Assembly: GCA_037833965.1 (NCBI GenBank)
Contig: AP031355.1
Location: forward strand, 6,039,501-6,103,500
Length of the DNA stretch: 64,000 nucleotides
Direction of reading: 5' to 3'
DNA from: Marchantia polymorpha subsp. ruderalis
Lineage: Eukaryota > Streptophyta > Marchantiopsida > Marchantiales > Marchantiaceae
Under the pieces are notes generated by a model that searched no databases, had not been told where the DNA came from, and was given only the letters and a program-made list of their open reading frames with translations. A program made the position numbers and the translations under genes. Below, one piece after another: positions 55,501 through 64,000 of this stretch; position 1 is the stretch's first letter; each line of letters begins with the position of its first letter.

Positions 55501-57976
55501 TGCGGTCGTCCGCGCTTCCTCTCGTCTCTCTGGCGACGCACTTCCTATCTCCGTCGCAATCGTCGCCGTGTCTGCACTGTCAGCTGGCAACACCAGTCTG
55601 CGTGCCTTCTGCTTCGGCCGGCTGTATGGCTCGCACAGCGGCCGCGGTCGAATGGGAGCAGAGAGTTCTTGATGCTGCTCCTCTTCGGCCTCTTCCCTCC
55701 ATCGCCGCTTCCGCGGCACTCGCGCCGCAGGGGTGTGTCTCCCTTCATCCCTCCGTCTTGATGGGGTAGAAGTCGGTGACTCCTCCGCATCAGTATCGAC
55801 CTCGTTCTCCCGCACATACTTCCCGGGATGGTCGATGGACAATGGCGGAAAATGTTCAAGCTCCGCCGCTGTCAAACAATTCCGCTGTCGATAAAAATTG
55901 ATGAGGAAAGGAGAAAGATGGTTTAGAGTTCCCCCCTTCTCCTCAAACGCGTGCTGTCGCATCACCCTGTGCAGGATGCTCGCCCAGTGAATTGGAGTTC
56001 CCTCGATGACGCACTCCACAAAAGAGACCTGCCACAATGTGATGTAGCAGGCGCGGTGCGGCTGCAGTAATTGCATCAGCGCCGCGGACAAAGTCCGGCG
56101 AAATCGATCTTTGTAATCACGGGTCCTGTACCCATTCTTGGTTGACCTCCCGGTCTTGAACAGCTCCACAAATTGCGCCTCTTCTTGCTTGGTCACCTTG
56201 ATGCTCTCGCTGTCGAAAAGGAGATGCCCTGGCATGCCAGCACATCTTCCCAACGCCTGCGCCCAATCTTGGACTGTCCACCGGTCGACATGCGGACGCA
56301 ATCCGCGCGAGGGTGGTCCCTGTGGCTCTAGCCACTCGCGCACCATATTCGCGCAGATGTAATTCCATCCCCATAGCAAGAAATCGAGCTTTCTTGCTAT
56401 TAAGCGCTCTTCGAAAGCGCGCAGCCCGTTCTGCGGCAGGCGAAGTGGCACCATCCGCAATCTGCTCGGTCTCGTCATTGCGTTCCTGGGGTTCGCTCGC
56501 CCGCTCATTCTACTTCCGCACTGTCCGCGTTCCTTTCTCTCTCGGCAAACTCTAATCGCTCTCAATTCCAAATCACGCGCACTCACTTCTCCCTCAATCA
56601 ACAAGAAATCTCCTGAGCGACGACGACGAGAATGTTCCGCAGCCAGCAGATGGATGCGCGCAGCGCGCACAAGAGATTGGAATCGCGAATTCAAGAATGG
56701 GACGCTCTCCGCCGCCCGGTCGAAGGTCATGGTCGTCTCTTGGTCGTGAAGAACGTCTCACTTGATGGCCGCGCCGGCTGTACGCTGGAACGGTCTTCGC
56801 TCTCACGCGCGGCTTCACGCTCCGCCGTCGTCGATTAAACTCTCACGCTCGAATTGGCGGATTTGAACTCCGCGAGCGTGTCACCCTCCGGACATGGGGG
56901 CGTAGCGCCGAAGGCGAGTTTTCCGCCTTGCGCGGTACACTTGTTCGTACCGCCCCTCGGCCAATCTCCTTCTGCCTTGACGCGTGTGTCCGCATGTCGG
57001 ACGAAAATTCAACTCCTGCCTGTGCGCAGGCAGGGGCCTCGGCGGATTCTCCGCCGGCGCGGAACTTGAACATTCTCCTGTGCACAGGCGTTCTCCTGTG
57101 CGCAGGCGAATTCCGTCCGCGGCGCTGCGCTGGCGCGGAAGGCGTTGACCGTGGTCAGCCGTCTCCGTCCAGTCTGTCCGTTCCTTGTCTCTCCGTCGGC
57201 GCTTCCGCCGCCGCAACTCCGTCCGTCCAAGAGCGCATCCACCCGTGCCGTCCGCACGGTCCGTACCTATTGGATTACTCTGGCGGCTCTTCCGACGTAC
57301 GCTGCGCTGCGCTGGCGCGGAAGGCACCGTACACTTTCTACCTCACAAGGCGCATTTCTAGGGCCCAAGGCGGATTTCCCGCCGACGCCGAAGTGCCTGT
57401 GCACAGGCGAACGCCTGTGCGTAGGCGGACTTCGCGCCTTCCCTAACCCTACTTCGCCTGCGCACAGGCGAACGCCTTCGTCCGCGCATAGGACAAAACT
57501 TGAATCCCCCTTCCGCGTAGGCGGAATTCGCGCCGGTGGCGAAATCCTTCCGCCGGGGGCGACCGCCTCCGTTTCTTCCAGTAGCGATAACTCCCTAAGT
57601 CCTCGTCCGTTCCAAGCGTTCTTGGGCTCGTTGGAATCAGCGCGTCGAGCTCTTTCCAACCGGACCCTAACTTGGTCAAGGCGCCCGAGGGTTGACCTAA
57701 TTACGGGGGTTTCCCTACAGCCGCGGACGCAACCTCCGAAGGCGGGTTTTGCGCCTTGCGCCGTAGAGATCCTAACTGCGGAGCTCGCAGGGAGGGTGGT
57801 GCCTGCCCTTACTGCGGCACCCCAAATCCCAAATTCTACAAGATCCCTTGAGAATCCCCGCGATCTTCCGGATTCACTCTGTTTTGATGTACCGAAGGCT
57901 ATTTACAATGCTGCCAGGGTACAGTTTTCCAAAAATGTTTAAATTTCCTCAAAATTGCCAAAAGTGGGGTACCACA
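52584..57976 (-). repeat. 5' LTR of element E
   Basis: From TGTGGTACC at 57976 to GGGTTATTACA at 52584. The TATA box at 53547-53556 would drive gag-pol of E. It carries the 1,045-codon LTR ORF. Confidence 0.92.
53593..56730 (-). CDS. Family-1 LTR-encoded coiled-coil protein, intact copy in E 5' LTR
   Basis: Open for 1,045 codons. Same architecture as the E 3' LTR copy, one 5-residue PVHR unit shorter. It is the third fully open family-1 copy in the window. It is read in the same direction as gag-pol but lies upstream of the TATA box, so in this position it would need its own promoter in distal U3 or readthrough from D. Confidence 0.75.
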   Translation of the reverse strand: MTFDRAAESVPFLNSRFQSLVRAARIHLLAAEHSRRRRSGDFLLIEGEVSARDLELRAIRVCRERKERGQCGSRMSGRANPRNAMTRPSRLRMVPLRLPQNGLRAFEERLIARKLDFLLWGWNYICANMVREWLEPQGPPSRGLRPHVDRWTVQDWAQALGRCAGMPGHLLFDSESIKVTKQEEAQFVELFKTGRSTKNGYRTRDYKDRFRRTLSAALMQLLQPHRACYITLWQVSFVECVIEGTPIHWASILHRVMRQHAFEEKGGTLNHLSPFLINFYRQRNCLTAAELEHFPPLSIDHPGKYVRENEVDTDAEESPTSTPSRRRDEGRHTPAARVPRKRRWREEAEEEQHQELSAPIRPRPLCEPYSRPKQKARRLVLPADSADTATIATEIGSASPERREEARTTAGAAGHAATSSGERPPTGQGPPELPRAMRTDVPFAHRQTSADGRASADRRTQVDVDLRLRVGRSSPPVHRRSPVHRSPVHRTPPHVPPVHRQESPPFQRRKGKEPAEEPPTRHRPSGPDPPAHHAPQFAPSAPGPSSRGDTSRERAEAAPSAGSPPIDAPSAVGPIGQGASGVRPPAMSPSAIDVRGATPAADKAPANAPAHGPGTAPTDRSREQQTVERSDCPRDESSMRDAQSNPAQPPSARSPSATDDGDRENAVGNQPASDGDAARIHSPSALDILATSSEAAAVPSQAAHVEDVQPHSGQSPTQSMATEILHSDDEDGGSTEEMSGAEDTEEEEEEIVGAPAAALSEQVIPLLRYLDRKVDKYADPLQPGSYIELVRRRTRTKVHTSKLLARVDQELRDLKEKHECLWGQYKLNQKFYKHSEKMKDEKLGELTKEQVKVKEALNSEQAENRILSEELVRQTRLLEQCQLARQADEELIRSLQSECGELRAQRAEAESQLVTIEEDRRKEADRTKVETARRVAHCLKGYAHWEVKAQEKLTLREFELRAAGLLSGDSRSRRKVAKKLEAFLSKAQDTMSVLEGEVSAALQRLGLRSRADEWQGRELVRGSRPRRRRSTGSAECSVAWFRAGV

Positions 57977-57981
57977 GACTG

Positions 57982-60135
57982 CCCCGAGTGGGGCTGCACG
58001 TCCTCGACGTGTGCTGCCTGCGAAGGCACGGCTGCAGCCTCGCTGCTCGTCGCCAAAATGTCTAAGGCGGAAGGCGAATGTATCCGAGCGGCATCCCCGT
58101 CGCTCGCTGGTTGATTGCCTACCGCATTCTCTCTGTCTCTGTCGTCCGTCGCCGAAGGCGATTGAGCGGAGGGTGGCTGCGCGGGGTTGGATTGCGCATC
58201 GCGTATCGAGATTTCATCCCGCGGACAGTCACTCCGCTCCTCCGTCTGCTGCTCCCTCGATCGGTCCGTGGGGGCTGTGCCCGGCCCGTGCGCAGGCGCG
58301 TTTGCCGGCGCCTTGTCCGCCGCAGGCGTAGCGCCGCGGACGTCTATCGCCGAAGGCGACATGGCCGGGGGCCGCACGCCCGATGTTCCTTGGCCTATAG
58401 GCCCTACCGCCGAAGGCGCATCTATCGGCGTACTTCCCGCCGATGGTGCGGCCTCCGCACGCTCTCTACTCGTATCTCCTCTGCTCGAAGGCCCTGGCGC
58501 CGAAGGCGCGAATTGCGGCGCGTGGTGCGCCGGAGGGTCTGGCCCCGAGGGCCGGTGTCTCGTAGGCGGTTCTTCCGCCGGCTCCTTCCCCTTCCTACGT
58601 TGGAACGGGGGTGATTCTTGCCTGTGCACAGGCGGCACGTGCGGAGGTGTTCTGTGCACAGGTGACCTGTGCACAGGCGACCTGTGCACAGGCGAGCGCC
58701 TGTGCACAGGCGGACTGCTCCTTCCCACGCGTAAGCGTAGATCCACGTCCACTTGTGTTCGCCGGTCCGCGGAGGCTCGTCCGTCCGCGGAGGTTCGCCT
58801 GTGCGCAAACGGAACATCTGTCCGCATCGCACGTGGTAACTCCGGAGGCCCTTGGCCCGTAGGCGGCCTCTCTCCCGACGAGGTTGCAGCGTGGCCCGTC
58901 GCTCCTGCGGTCGTCCGCGCTTCTTCTCGCCTCTCTGGCGACGCACTTCCTATCTCCGTCGCAATCGTCGCCGTGTCTGCACTGTCAGCTGGCAACACCA
59001 GTCTGCGTGCCTTCTGTTTCGGCCGGCTGTATGGCTCGCACAGCGGCCGCGGTCGAATGGGAGTAGAGAGTTCTTGATGCTGCTCCTCTTCGGACTCTTC
59101 CCTCCATCGCCGCTTCCGCGGCACTCGCGCTGCAGGAGTGTGTCGTCCTTCGTCCCTCCGTCTTGATGGGGTAGAAGTCGGTGACTCCTCTGCGTCAGTA
59201 TCGACCTCGTTCTCCCGCACATACTTCCCGGGATGGTCGATGGACAATGGCGGAAAATGTTCAAGCTCTGCCGCTGTCAGACAATTCCGCTGTCGATAAA
59301 AATTGATGAGGAAAGGAGAAAGATGGTTTAGAGTTCCCCCCTTCTCCTCAAACGCGTGCTGTCGCATCACCCTGTGCAGGATGCTCGCCCAGTGAATTGG
59401 AGTTCCCTCGATGACGCACTCCACAAAAGAGACCTGCCACAATGTGATGTAGCAGGCGCGGTGCGGCTGCAGTAATTGCATCAGCGCCGCGGACAAAGTC
59501 CGGCGAAATCGATCCTTGTAATCACGGGTCCTGTACCCATTCTTGGTTGACCTCCCGGTCTTGAACAGCTCCACAAATTGCGCCTCTTCTTGCTTGGTCA
59601 CCTTGATGCTCTCGCTGTCGAAAAGGAGATGCCCTGGCATGCCAGCACATCTTCCCAACGCCTGCGCCCAATCTTGGACTGTCCACCGGTCAACATGCGG
59701 ACGCAATCCGCGCGAGGGTGGTCCCTGTGGCTCTAGCCACTCGCGCACCATATTCGCGCAGATGTAATTCCATCCCCATAGCAAGAAATCGAGCTTTCTT
59801 GCTATTAAGCGCTCCTCGAAAGCGCGCAGCCCGTTCTGCGGCAGGCGAAGTGGCACCATACGCAATCTGCTCGGTCTCGTCATTGCGTTCCTGGGGTTCG
59901 CTCGCCCGCTCATTCTACTTCCGCACTGTCCGCGTTTCTTTCTCTCTCGGCAAACTCTAATTGCTCTCAATTCCAAATCTCGCGCACTCACTTCTCCCTC
60001 AATCAACAAGAAATCTCCTGTGCGACGACGACGAGAATGGTCCGCAGCCAGCAGATGGATGCGCGCAGCGCGCACAAGAGATTGGAATCGCGAATTCAAG
60101 AATGGGACGCTCTCCGCCGCCCGGTCGAAGGTCAT
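57982..60135 (-). pseudogene. Family-1 LTR protein of D 5' LTR, N-terminal part
   Basis: Open from 60135 through the conserved N-terminal domain and Pro/Arg-rich middle to the E insertion at 57981. It continues at 41380-40382 with the frame preserved. Unlike the D 3' LTR copy it does not carry the TAA codon, because that codon lies in the other segment and reads Glu there. The nonsense change in the 3' LTR is therefore specific to that LTR. Confidence 0.85.
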
Positions 60136-61381
60136 GGTCGTCTCTTGGTCGTGAAGAACGTCTCACTTGATGGCCGCGCCGGCTGTACGCTGGAACGGTC
60201 TTCGCTCTCACGCGCGGCTTCACGCTCCGCCGTCGTCGATTAAACTCTCACGCTCGAATTGGCGGATTTGAACTCCGCGAGCGTATCACCCTGCGGACAT
60301 GGGGGCGTAGCGCCGAAGGCGAGTTTTCCGCCTTGCGCGGTACACTTGTTCGTACCGCCCTTCGGCCAATCTCCTTCTGCCTTGACGCGTGCGTCCGCAT
60401 GTCGGACAAAAATTCAACTCCTGCCTGCGCGCAGGCAGGGGCCTCGGCGGATTCTCCGCCGGTGCGGAACTTGAACATTCTCCTGTGCACAGGCGTTCTC
60501 CTGTGCGCAGGCGAACTCCGTCCGCGGCGCTGCGCTGGCGCGGAAGGCGTTGACCGTGGTCAGCCGTCTCCGTCCAGTCTGTCCGTTCCTTGTCTCTCCG
60601 TCGGCGCTTCCGCCGCCGCAACTCCGTCCGTCCAAGAGCGCATCCACCCGTGCCGTCCGCATGGTCCGTACCTATTGGATTACTCTGGCGGCTCTTCCTA
60701 CGTACGCTGCGCTGCGCTGGCGCGGAAGGCGCCGTACACTTTCTACCTCACAAGGCGCATTTCTAGGGCCCAAGGCGGATTTCCCGCCGACGCCGAAGTG
60801 CCTGTGCACAGGCGAACGCCTGTGCGTAGGCGGACTTCGCGCCTTCCCTAACCCTACTTCGCCTGTGCACAGGCGAACGCCTTCGTCCGCGCATAGGACA
60901 AAACTTGAATCCCCCTTCCGCGTAGGCGGAATTCGCGCCGGTGGCGAAATCCTTCCGCCGGGGGCGACCGCCTCCGTTTCTTCCAGTAGCGATAACTCCC
61001 TAAGTCCTCGTCCGTTCCAAGCGCTCTTGGGCTCGTTAGAATCAGCGCGTCGAGCTCTTTCCAACCGGACCCTAACTTGGTCAAGGCGCCCGAGGGTTTA
61101 CCTAATTACGGGGGTTTCCCTACAGCCGCGGCCTCAACCTCCGAAGGCGGGTTTTGCGCCTTGAGCCGTAGAGATCCTAACTGCGGAGCTCGCAGGGAGG
61201 GTGGTGCCTGTCCTTACTGCGGCACCCCAAATCCCAGATTCTACAAGATCCCTCGAGAATCCCCGCGATCTTCCGGATTCACTCTGTTTTGATGTACCGA
61301 AGGCTATTTACAATGCTGCCAGGGTACAGTTTTCCAAAAATGTTTTAATTTCCTCAAAATTGCCAAAAGTGGGGTACCACA
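57982..61381 (-). repeat. 5' LTR of D, distal U3 part
   Basis: The other half of the D 5' LTR, from TGTGGTACC at 61381 down to the E insertion. It holds the non-coding GC-rich palindromic part and the N-terminal two thirds of the LTR ORF. Confidence 0.9.
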
Positions 61382-61478
61382 ATGAGAGACCTGAAGACAG
61401 GCAGCCGGAAGCTCCCGCTGCGCCGACTCGGAGTCGGCCAACCAACGAACCTCACAGCCGGCCGAAACAGAGGGCACG
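61382..61478 (+). pseudogene. Element F (family 2), segment 3: further part of its LTR protein
   Basis: After the ATGAG duplication the F frame resumes (RPEDRQPEAPAAPTR, then SRPKQRAR), matching RPEDRQPEVPAAPTR in G. It ends at 61478, where family-2 LTR G starts. The remainder of F lies beyond the window. Confidence 0.8.
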
Positions 61479-64000
61479 TGTGGTAACACACTTTTTGTTT
61501 TTTTTGCAGAATTTAAACAATTTTAGAAAACTAGTACCAAAGCAGTGTTTGTAGCTAGAGAAGGGTACGCTAAATAGAGTAGATTGATGAGATCGTCACG
61601 AGGGCACAAAGAATCACGTAGTCGGATGTACCAACGCCAACGTCTTCGGCGCCTTCGGCAAAAACTCCTTTTTGAGGTGTCTCTACTCACGCGCCTCTAG
61701 CGTATAAGGAAACTACGCTTCCGGCGCAGACACCTCAGGAGGAGGTTTTGCTAAAGACGTCAGGAGAAGGGCCCGGACCTCCAAAGGCATCCGACCATGA
61801 GTGCGCCTTCGGCGAAGCGCCGCTAGCGCGGAAAGGGAAAACCTTCATAACAATCGGGATACACGGTAGATCCAATTGGTTGAAGTTGCATTAGAAAGAG
61901 CTCGGGACGCTCGTTCTAACGAGTCCAAGAGCGCCGGAGATGGATCAGGAATGGAGAAGTTATGAGCGTCGGAAAACTCGTAGCCGGACATGCGCCGTTC
62001 GCGCTAGGGTTCACAGCCGGAAAGGATTCCCGTACGCCCTCGGCGATGCGCCTTCGGTGGAATCACGCGCTCACAGGAGGAAACCAACTCAGAGTCGGAA
62101 GCGCCCTTGGCGGCTGTTCATGGAAGGAAAGCGCCGGTCGGATGTACGCCTCCGACGTGGCGCTGACGGCCGGATGCGCTGGCATGAGTTGCGCTGACGG
62201 ATATGCGCTGGCAGCAACGGACGAGGCATAAAGGACAAAATAGGCGGTACGACTGCGCGCCGGCGTAATTCGCTCCGGCTGGATGTGCGCCTCCAGCAAG
62301 GCGCCGACGGATAATGAACGCACCAGCGGCGACACGCCTCCGGGGAAGGGCGGGTTAGGAAAAGACAACAGGGCCGACGTATACCCTGCAGCGGACTCGA
62401 GTCCGGAAGGTGGCGGCGGCGGGAGAATTCAACGTTTAAGCATGCGAATGCGCGCAATGCGGAGACGTGAATTCGCGCATGCAAAGGGCGAACCGTTAAG
62501 CCGTATAGCCGGCTGCGTACGTTGCAACCAGTAAGAACGTTGGACGATCTTGAAATCGGAGAAGAAAAGACTGCGCTCCAGTCTCATTCTCTCATTCTTG
62601 ACTTTGCGATTTCCAGTTCCAAGATTACGCGCAAGGGCGGAGCGACCTGCAGTGAGAGTAGAGAGGGCGGAGACGAGTTGCGCAAGGATCTTGGCGGACC
62701 TTGAAAGAATTGGAGTAGCGATCTTGAACGAGCGCAGAGAGAGTGAGCAGTCAGTGCTTGAGTGGCCGACGCGCAGTGGCGATTGTGAGAGAGCGAGCGG
62801 AAGGGAGAACGTTTGTGTGTGCAGGCAACGCAATGTCGAAGGTTCCCCAGCTGCGAGTGTCTCCACTCAGGGTGCCGCAGATCGGTCTACGCGCATTTCA
62901 AGATGTGCTGTTGAGGCTGAAGCTCGATTTTCTCCTATGGGGGTGGAATTGGACATGTCCGGAGATGGTGCGCGAGTATCTGCAAGAGAGACACAAGCCT
63001 TCTCGCGGATTTCGCCCACACCCAGAGAGATGGGACATTTGCAATTGGGCGCAGGTGTTGGGCAGGTGTGCCGGCGAGGAAGGGGATCTCCTCTTCGAGG
63101 CCGACAGCGTGAAAGTGTCCCAGGAGGAAGAAGTCTCTTACAATGAGCTCTTCAAGGTGGCTAGACATCCCAAGAACGGTTTCCGGACACGGGATTACAA
63201 GGATCGATTGCGGAGAAATGTCGCGACGGCATTGCTGCAGATATTGCAGCCGACCAAGACCGCTTACATGCATGGTTGGCAGGTAGAGTTCGTGGAGCTA
63301 GTGTTGTCAGGAGCTCCGGTGCATTGGGCACGGCTCCTGTGGAAGGTGACGCGCCAACATGCGCAAGAAGAGAGGGGAGGAACGCTCAATCATCTATCGC
63401 CTTACTTAATCGTGTTTTACCGGGCGATGGGATGTTTGACAAATGCTGAGAAAACTCGATTTCCGCAGCTGACCCGGACTTATCCAGGAAGATATTCGAG
63501 GGAGGCCGAAGTAGACACAGATCCGGACGAGGAACCTGCCAGTACGCCTCCGGCTCCAGCTCCAGCAAGAGCAGCAGAAGAACGTCGAAGTGAGCGCATT
63601 CCGCGAAAGCGGAAGTGGGATGAGAGACCTGAGGACAGGCAGCCGGAAGTACCAGCTGCGCCGACTCGTGGTCGGCCCACCCCCGAGCCTCACAGTCGAC
63701 CAAAACAGAGGGCACGCAAAATGCCAACTGTTACTGAGGAGACCAGGCGAGCTCCGACCCGGCGGAATCTCACACAGGAAGAGATAATCGCTCAGATTCT
63801 AGGGAAGACGGCAGATACCTCTGCACAGAAGGCACCACGGCCTTCGGGAGGAGATGGACGGACTGACAGCCGGCCGACTGCGAGTCGGATGACTGAAGGT
63901 CGACAAGCGGAAGGAAGGCCAACTGAACGGCGCGTTGAACCGGACAGCAGGCCGGAAGCAGAAGAGAGTTTGGCTGACGAGCCAACAATCCTCAAAGGGT
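61479..64000 (+). mobile_element. Family-2 LTR, element G, running off the right edge
   Basis: Starts TGTGGTAACACAC inside the ORF of F, its own family. About 1.35 kb of non-coding GC-rich sequence with the conserved GAGCCCAAGA-type block (near 61920) precedes an ORF at 62833. It is diverged from F by many substitutions. The other end and TSD are not in the window, so whether it is a solo LTR or a full element is unknown. Confidence 0.75.
62833..64000 (+). CDS. Family-2 LTR-encoded protein in G, open to the right edge (partial)
   Basis: Unrecognised protein, at least 389 codons with no stop from the ATG at 62833 to the window end. It begins MSKVPQLRVSPLRVPQIGL. The conserved N-terminal domain follows: LLWGWNWTCPEMVREYLQ, RGFRPHPERW, WAQVLGRCAGEEGDLLFEAD, NGFRTRDYKDRLRRNVA, PVHWARLLWKVTRQHA, LNHLSPYLIVFYRAMG. 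After that comes an Ala/Pro/Arg-rich region with RKRKWDERPEDRQPE and many SRP/GRP-type repeats. The same motifs in the same order occur in the family-1 LTR protein, though most other residues differ. The start is chosen where both families begin to align. The C-terminal part, presumably a coiled coil, is outside the window. Confidence 0.75.
   Translation, partial: MSKVPQLRVSPLRVPQIGLRAFQDVLLRLKLDFLLWGWNWTCPEMVREYLQERHKPSRGFRPHPERWDICNWAQVLGRCAGEEGDLLFEADSVKVSQEEEVSYNELFKVARHPKNGFRTRDYKDRLRRNVATALLQILQPTKTAYMHGWQVEFVELVLSGAPVHWARLLWKVTRQHAQEERGGTLNHLSPYLIVFYRAMGCLTNAEKTRFPQLTRTYPGRYSREAEVDTDPDEEPASTPPAPAPARAAEERRSERIPRKRKWDERPEDRQPEVPAAPTRGRPTPEPHSRPKQRARKMPTVTEETRRAPTRRNLTQEEIIAQILGKTADTSAQKAPRPSGGDGRTDSRPTASRMTEGRQAEGRPTERRVEPDSRPEAEESLADEPTILKG

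Larger units (their letters stand above)
41381..57976 (-). mobile_element. Full-length family-1 Ty3/gypsy retrotransposon E, nested in D
   Basis: TSD GACTG at 41376-41380 and 57977-57981. The 3' LTR is 41381-46788 (5,408 bp), internal 46789-52583 (5,795 bp), 5' LTR 52584-57976 (5,393 bp); total 16.6 kb. The LTRs differ by one 15-bp minisatellite unit and at least eight substitutions noticed by eye, so it is recent and younger than D. Its internal region is almost the same as that of D but has a 1-nt deletion in pol and a protease substitution. Both its LTR ORFs are fully open. Confidence 0.93.
28163..61381 (-). mobile_element. Full-length family-1 Ty3/gypsy retrotransposon D (with E nested inside)
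   Basis: TSD ATGAG at 28158-28162 and 61382-61386. The 3' LTR is 28163-33573 (5,411 bp), the internal region 33574-39369 (5,796 bp), and the 5' LTR 39370-41380 plus 57982-61381 (5,411 bp after removing E and one TSD copy). The LTR lengths are equal and the sequences almost identical, so insertion was recent. PBS, PPT, Gag-PR and Pol frames are all intact. The lineage is non-chromoviral: there is no chromodomain, a GPY/F-like end is present, and the PBS matches tRNA-Asp as in Athila/Tat-type plant elements. Assignment to Tat, Athila or a bryophyte-specific clade would need a tree. Confidence 0.92.

Noticed and set aside
15199..64000. Interpretation of the LTR-like repeats as segmental duplications of a host gene
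   Set aside because: Exact 5-bp TSDs, TG...CA ends, PBS and PPT at the predicted places show they are retrotransposon LTRs.

Overview
The window looks like nuclear DNA of a land plant. It carries class III (secretory) plant peroxidase genes with the classical three-intron layout, and Ty3/gypsy LTR retrotransposons whose primer-binding site matches the 3' end of plant tRNA-Asp. The exact species cannot be read from sequence; a bryophyte (for example a liverwort such as Marchantia) is a guess, not a demonstrated fact.

Region 1 (1 to about 9.3 kb, AT-rich, minus strand) is a tandem class III peroxidase array: PrxA (5' half only, runs into the left edge), a relic psiPrx1, a complete four-exon gene PrxB (325 aa), and a second relic psiPrx2. 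Region 2 (about 9.3 to 13.35 kb) is AT-rich DNA with a decayed low-complexity repeat, an (AT)n tract and a dead Ty3/gypsy RNase H-integrase fragment.

Region 3 (13,357 to 64,000, GC-rich) is a nested stack of LTR retrotransposons that can be unpicked from target-site duplications (TSDs). A family-3 LTR (H) is interrupted at 15,198 by a family-2 LTR (F, + strand). F is interrupted three times inside its own ORF: by C, a minus-strand family-1 solo LTR (17,105-27,864, TSD GCTCC); by D, a minus-strand full-length family-1 element (28,163-61,381, TSD ATGAG); and by G, another family-2 LTR (from 61,479 to beyond the window). C is in turn split by B, a plus-strand family-1 solo LTR (19,138-24,571, TSD CTGAC), and the 5' LTR of D is split by E, a second full-length family-1 element (41,381-57,976, TSD GACTG).

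Family-1 elements have about 5.4-kb LTRs and about 5.8 kb of internal DNA. The internal part codes for Gag-protease (943 aa) and, in the same frame after a single UAG followed by CAA UUA (a TMV-type readthrough context), RT-RNase H-integrase. The unusual part is the LTR itself: upstream of its TATA box, in what must be U3, it carries an open reading frame of about 1,000-1,050 codons for an unrecognised protein with a conserved N-terminal domain, a Pro/Arg-rich repetitive middle and a C-terminal coiled coil. Three copies are fully open, and a homologous ORF lies in the LTR of the diverged family 2. A U3-encoded accessory protein is the best candidate here for an undescribed system. Two independent insertions (B into C, E into D) also struck within 2 bp of the same point of this ORF.
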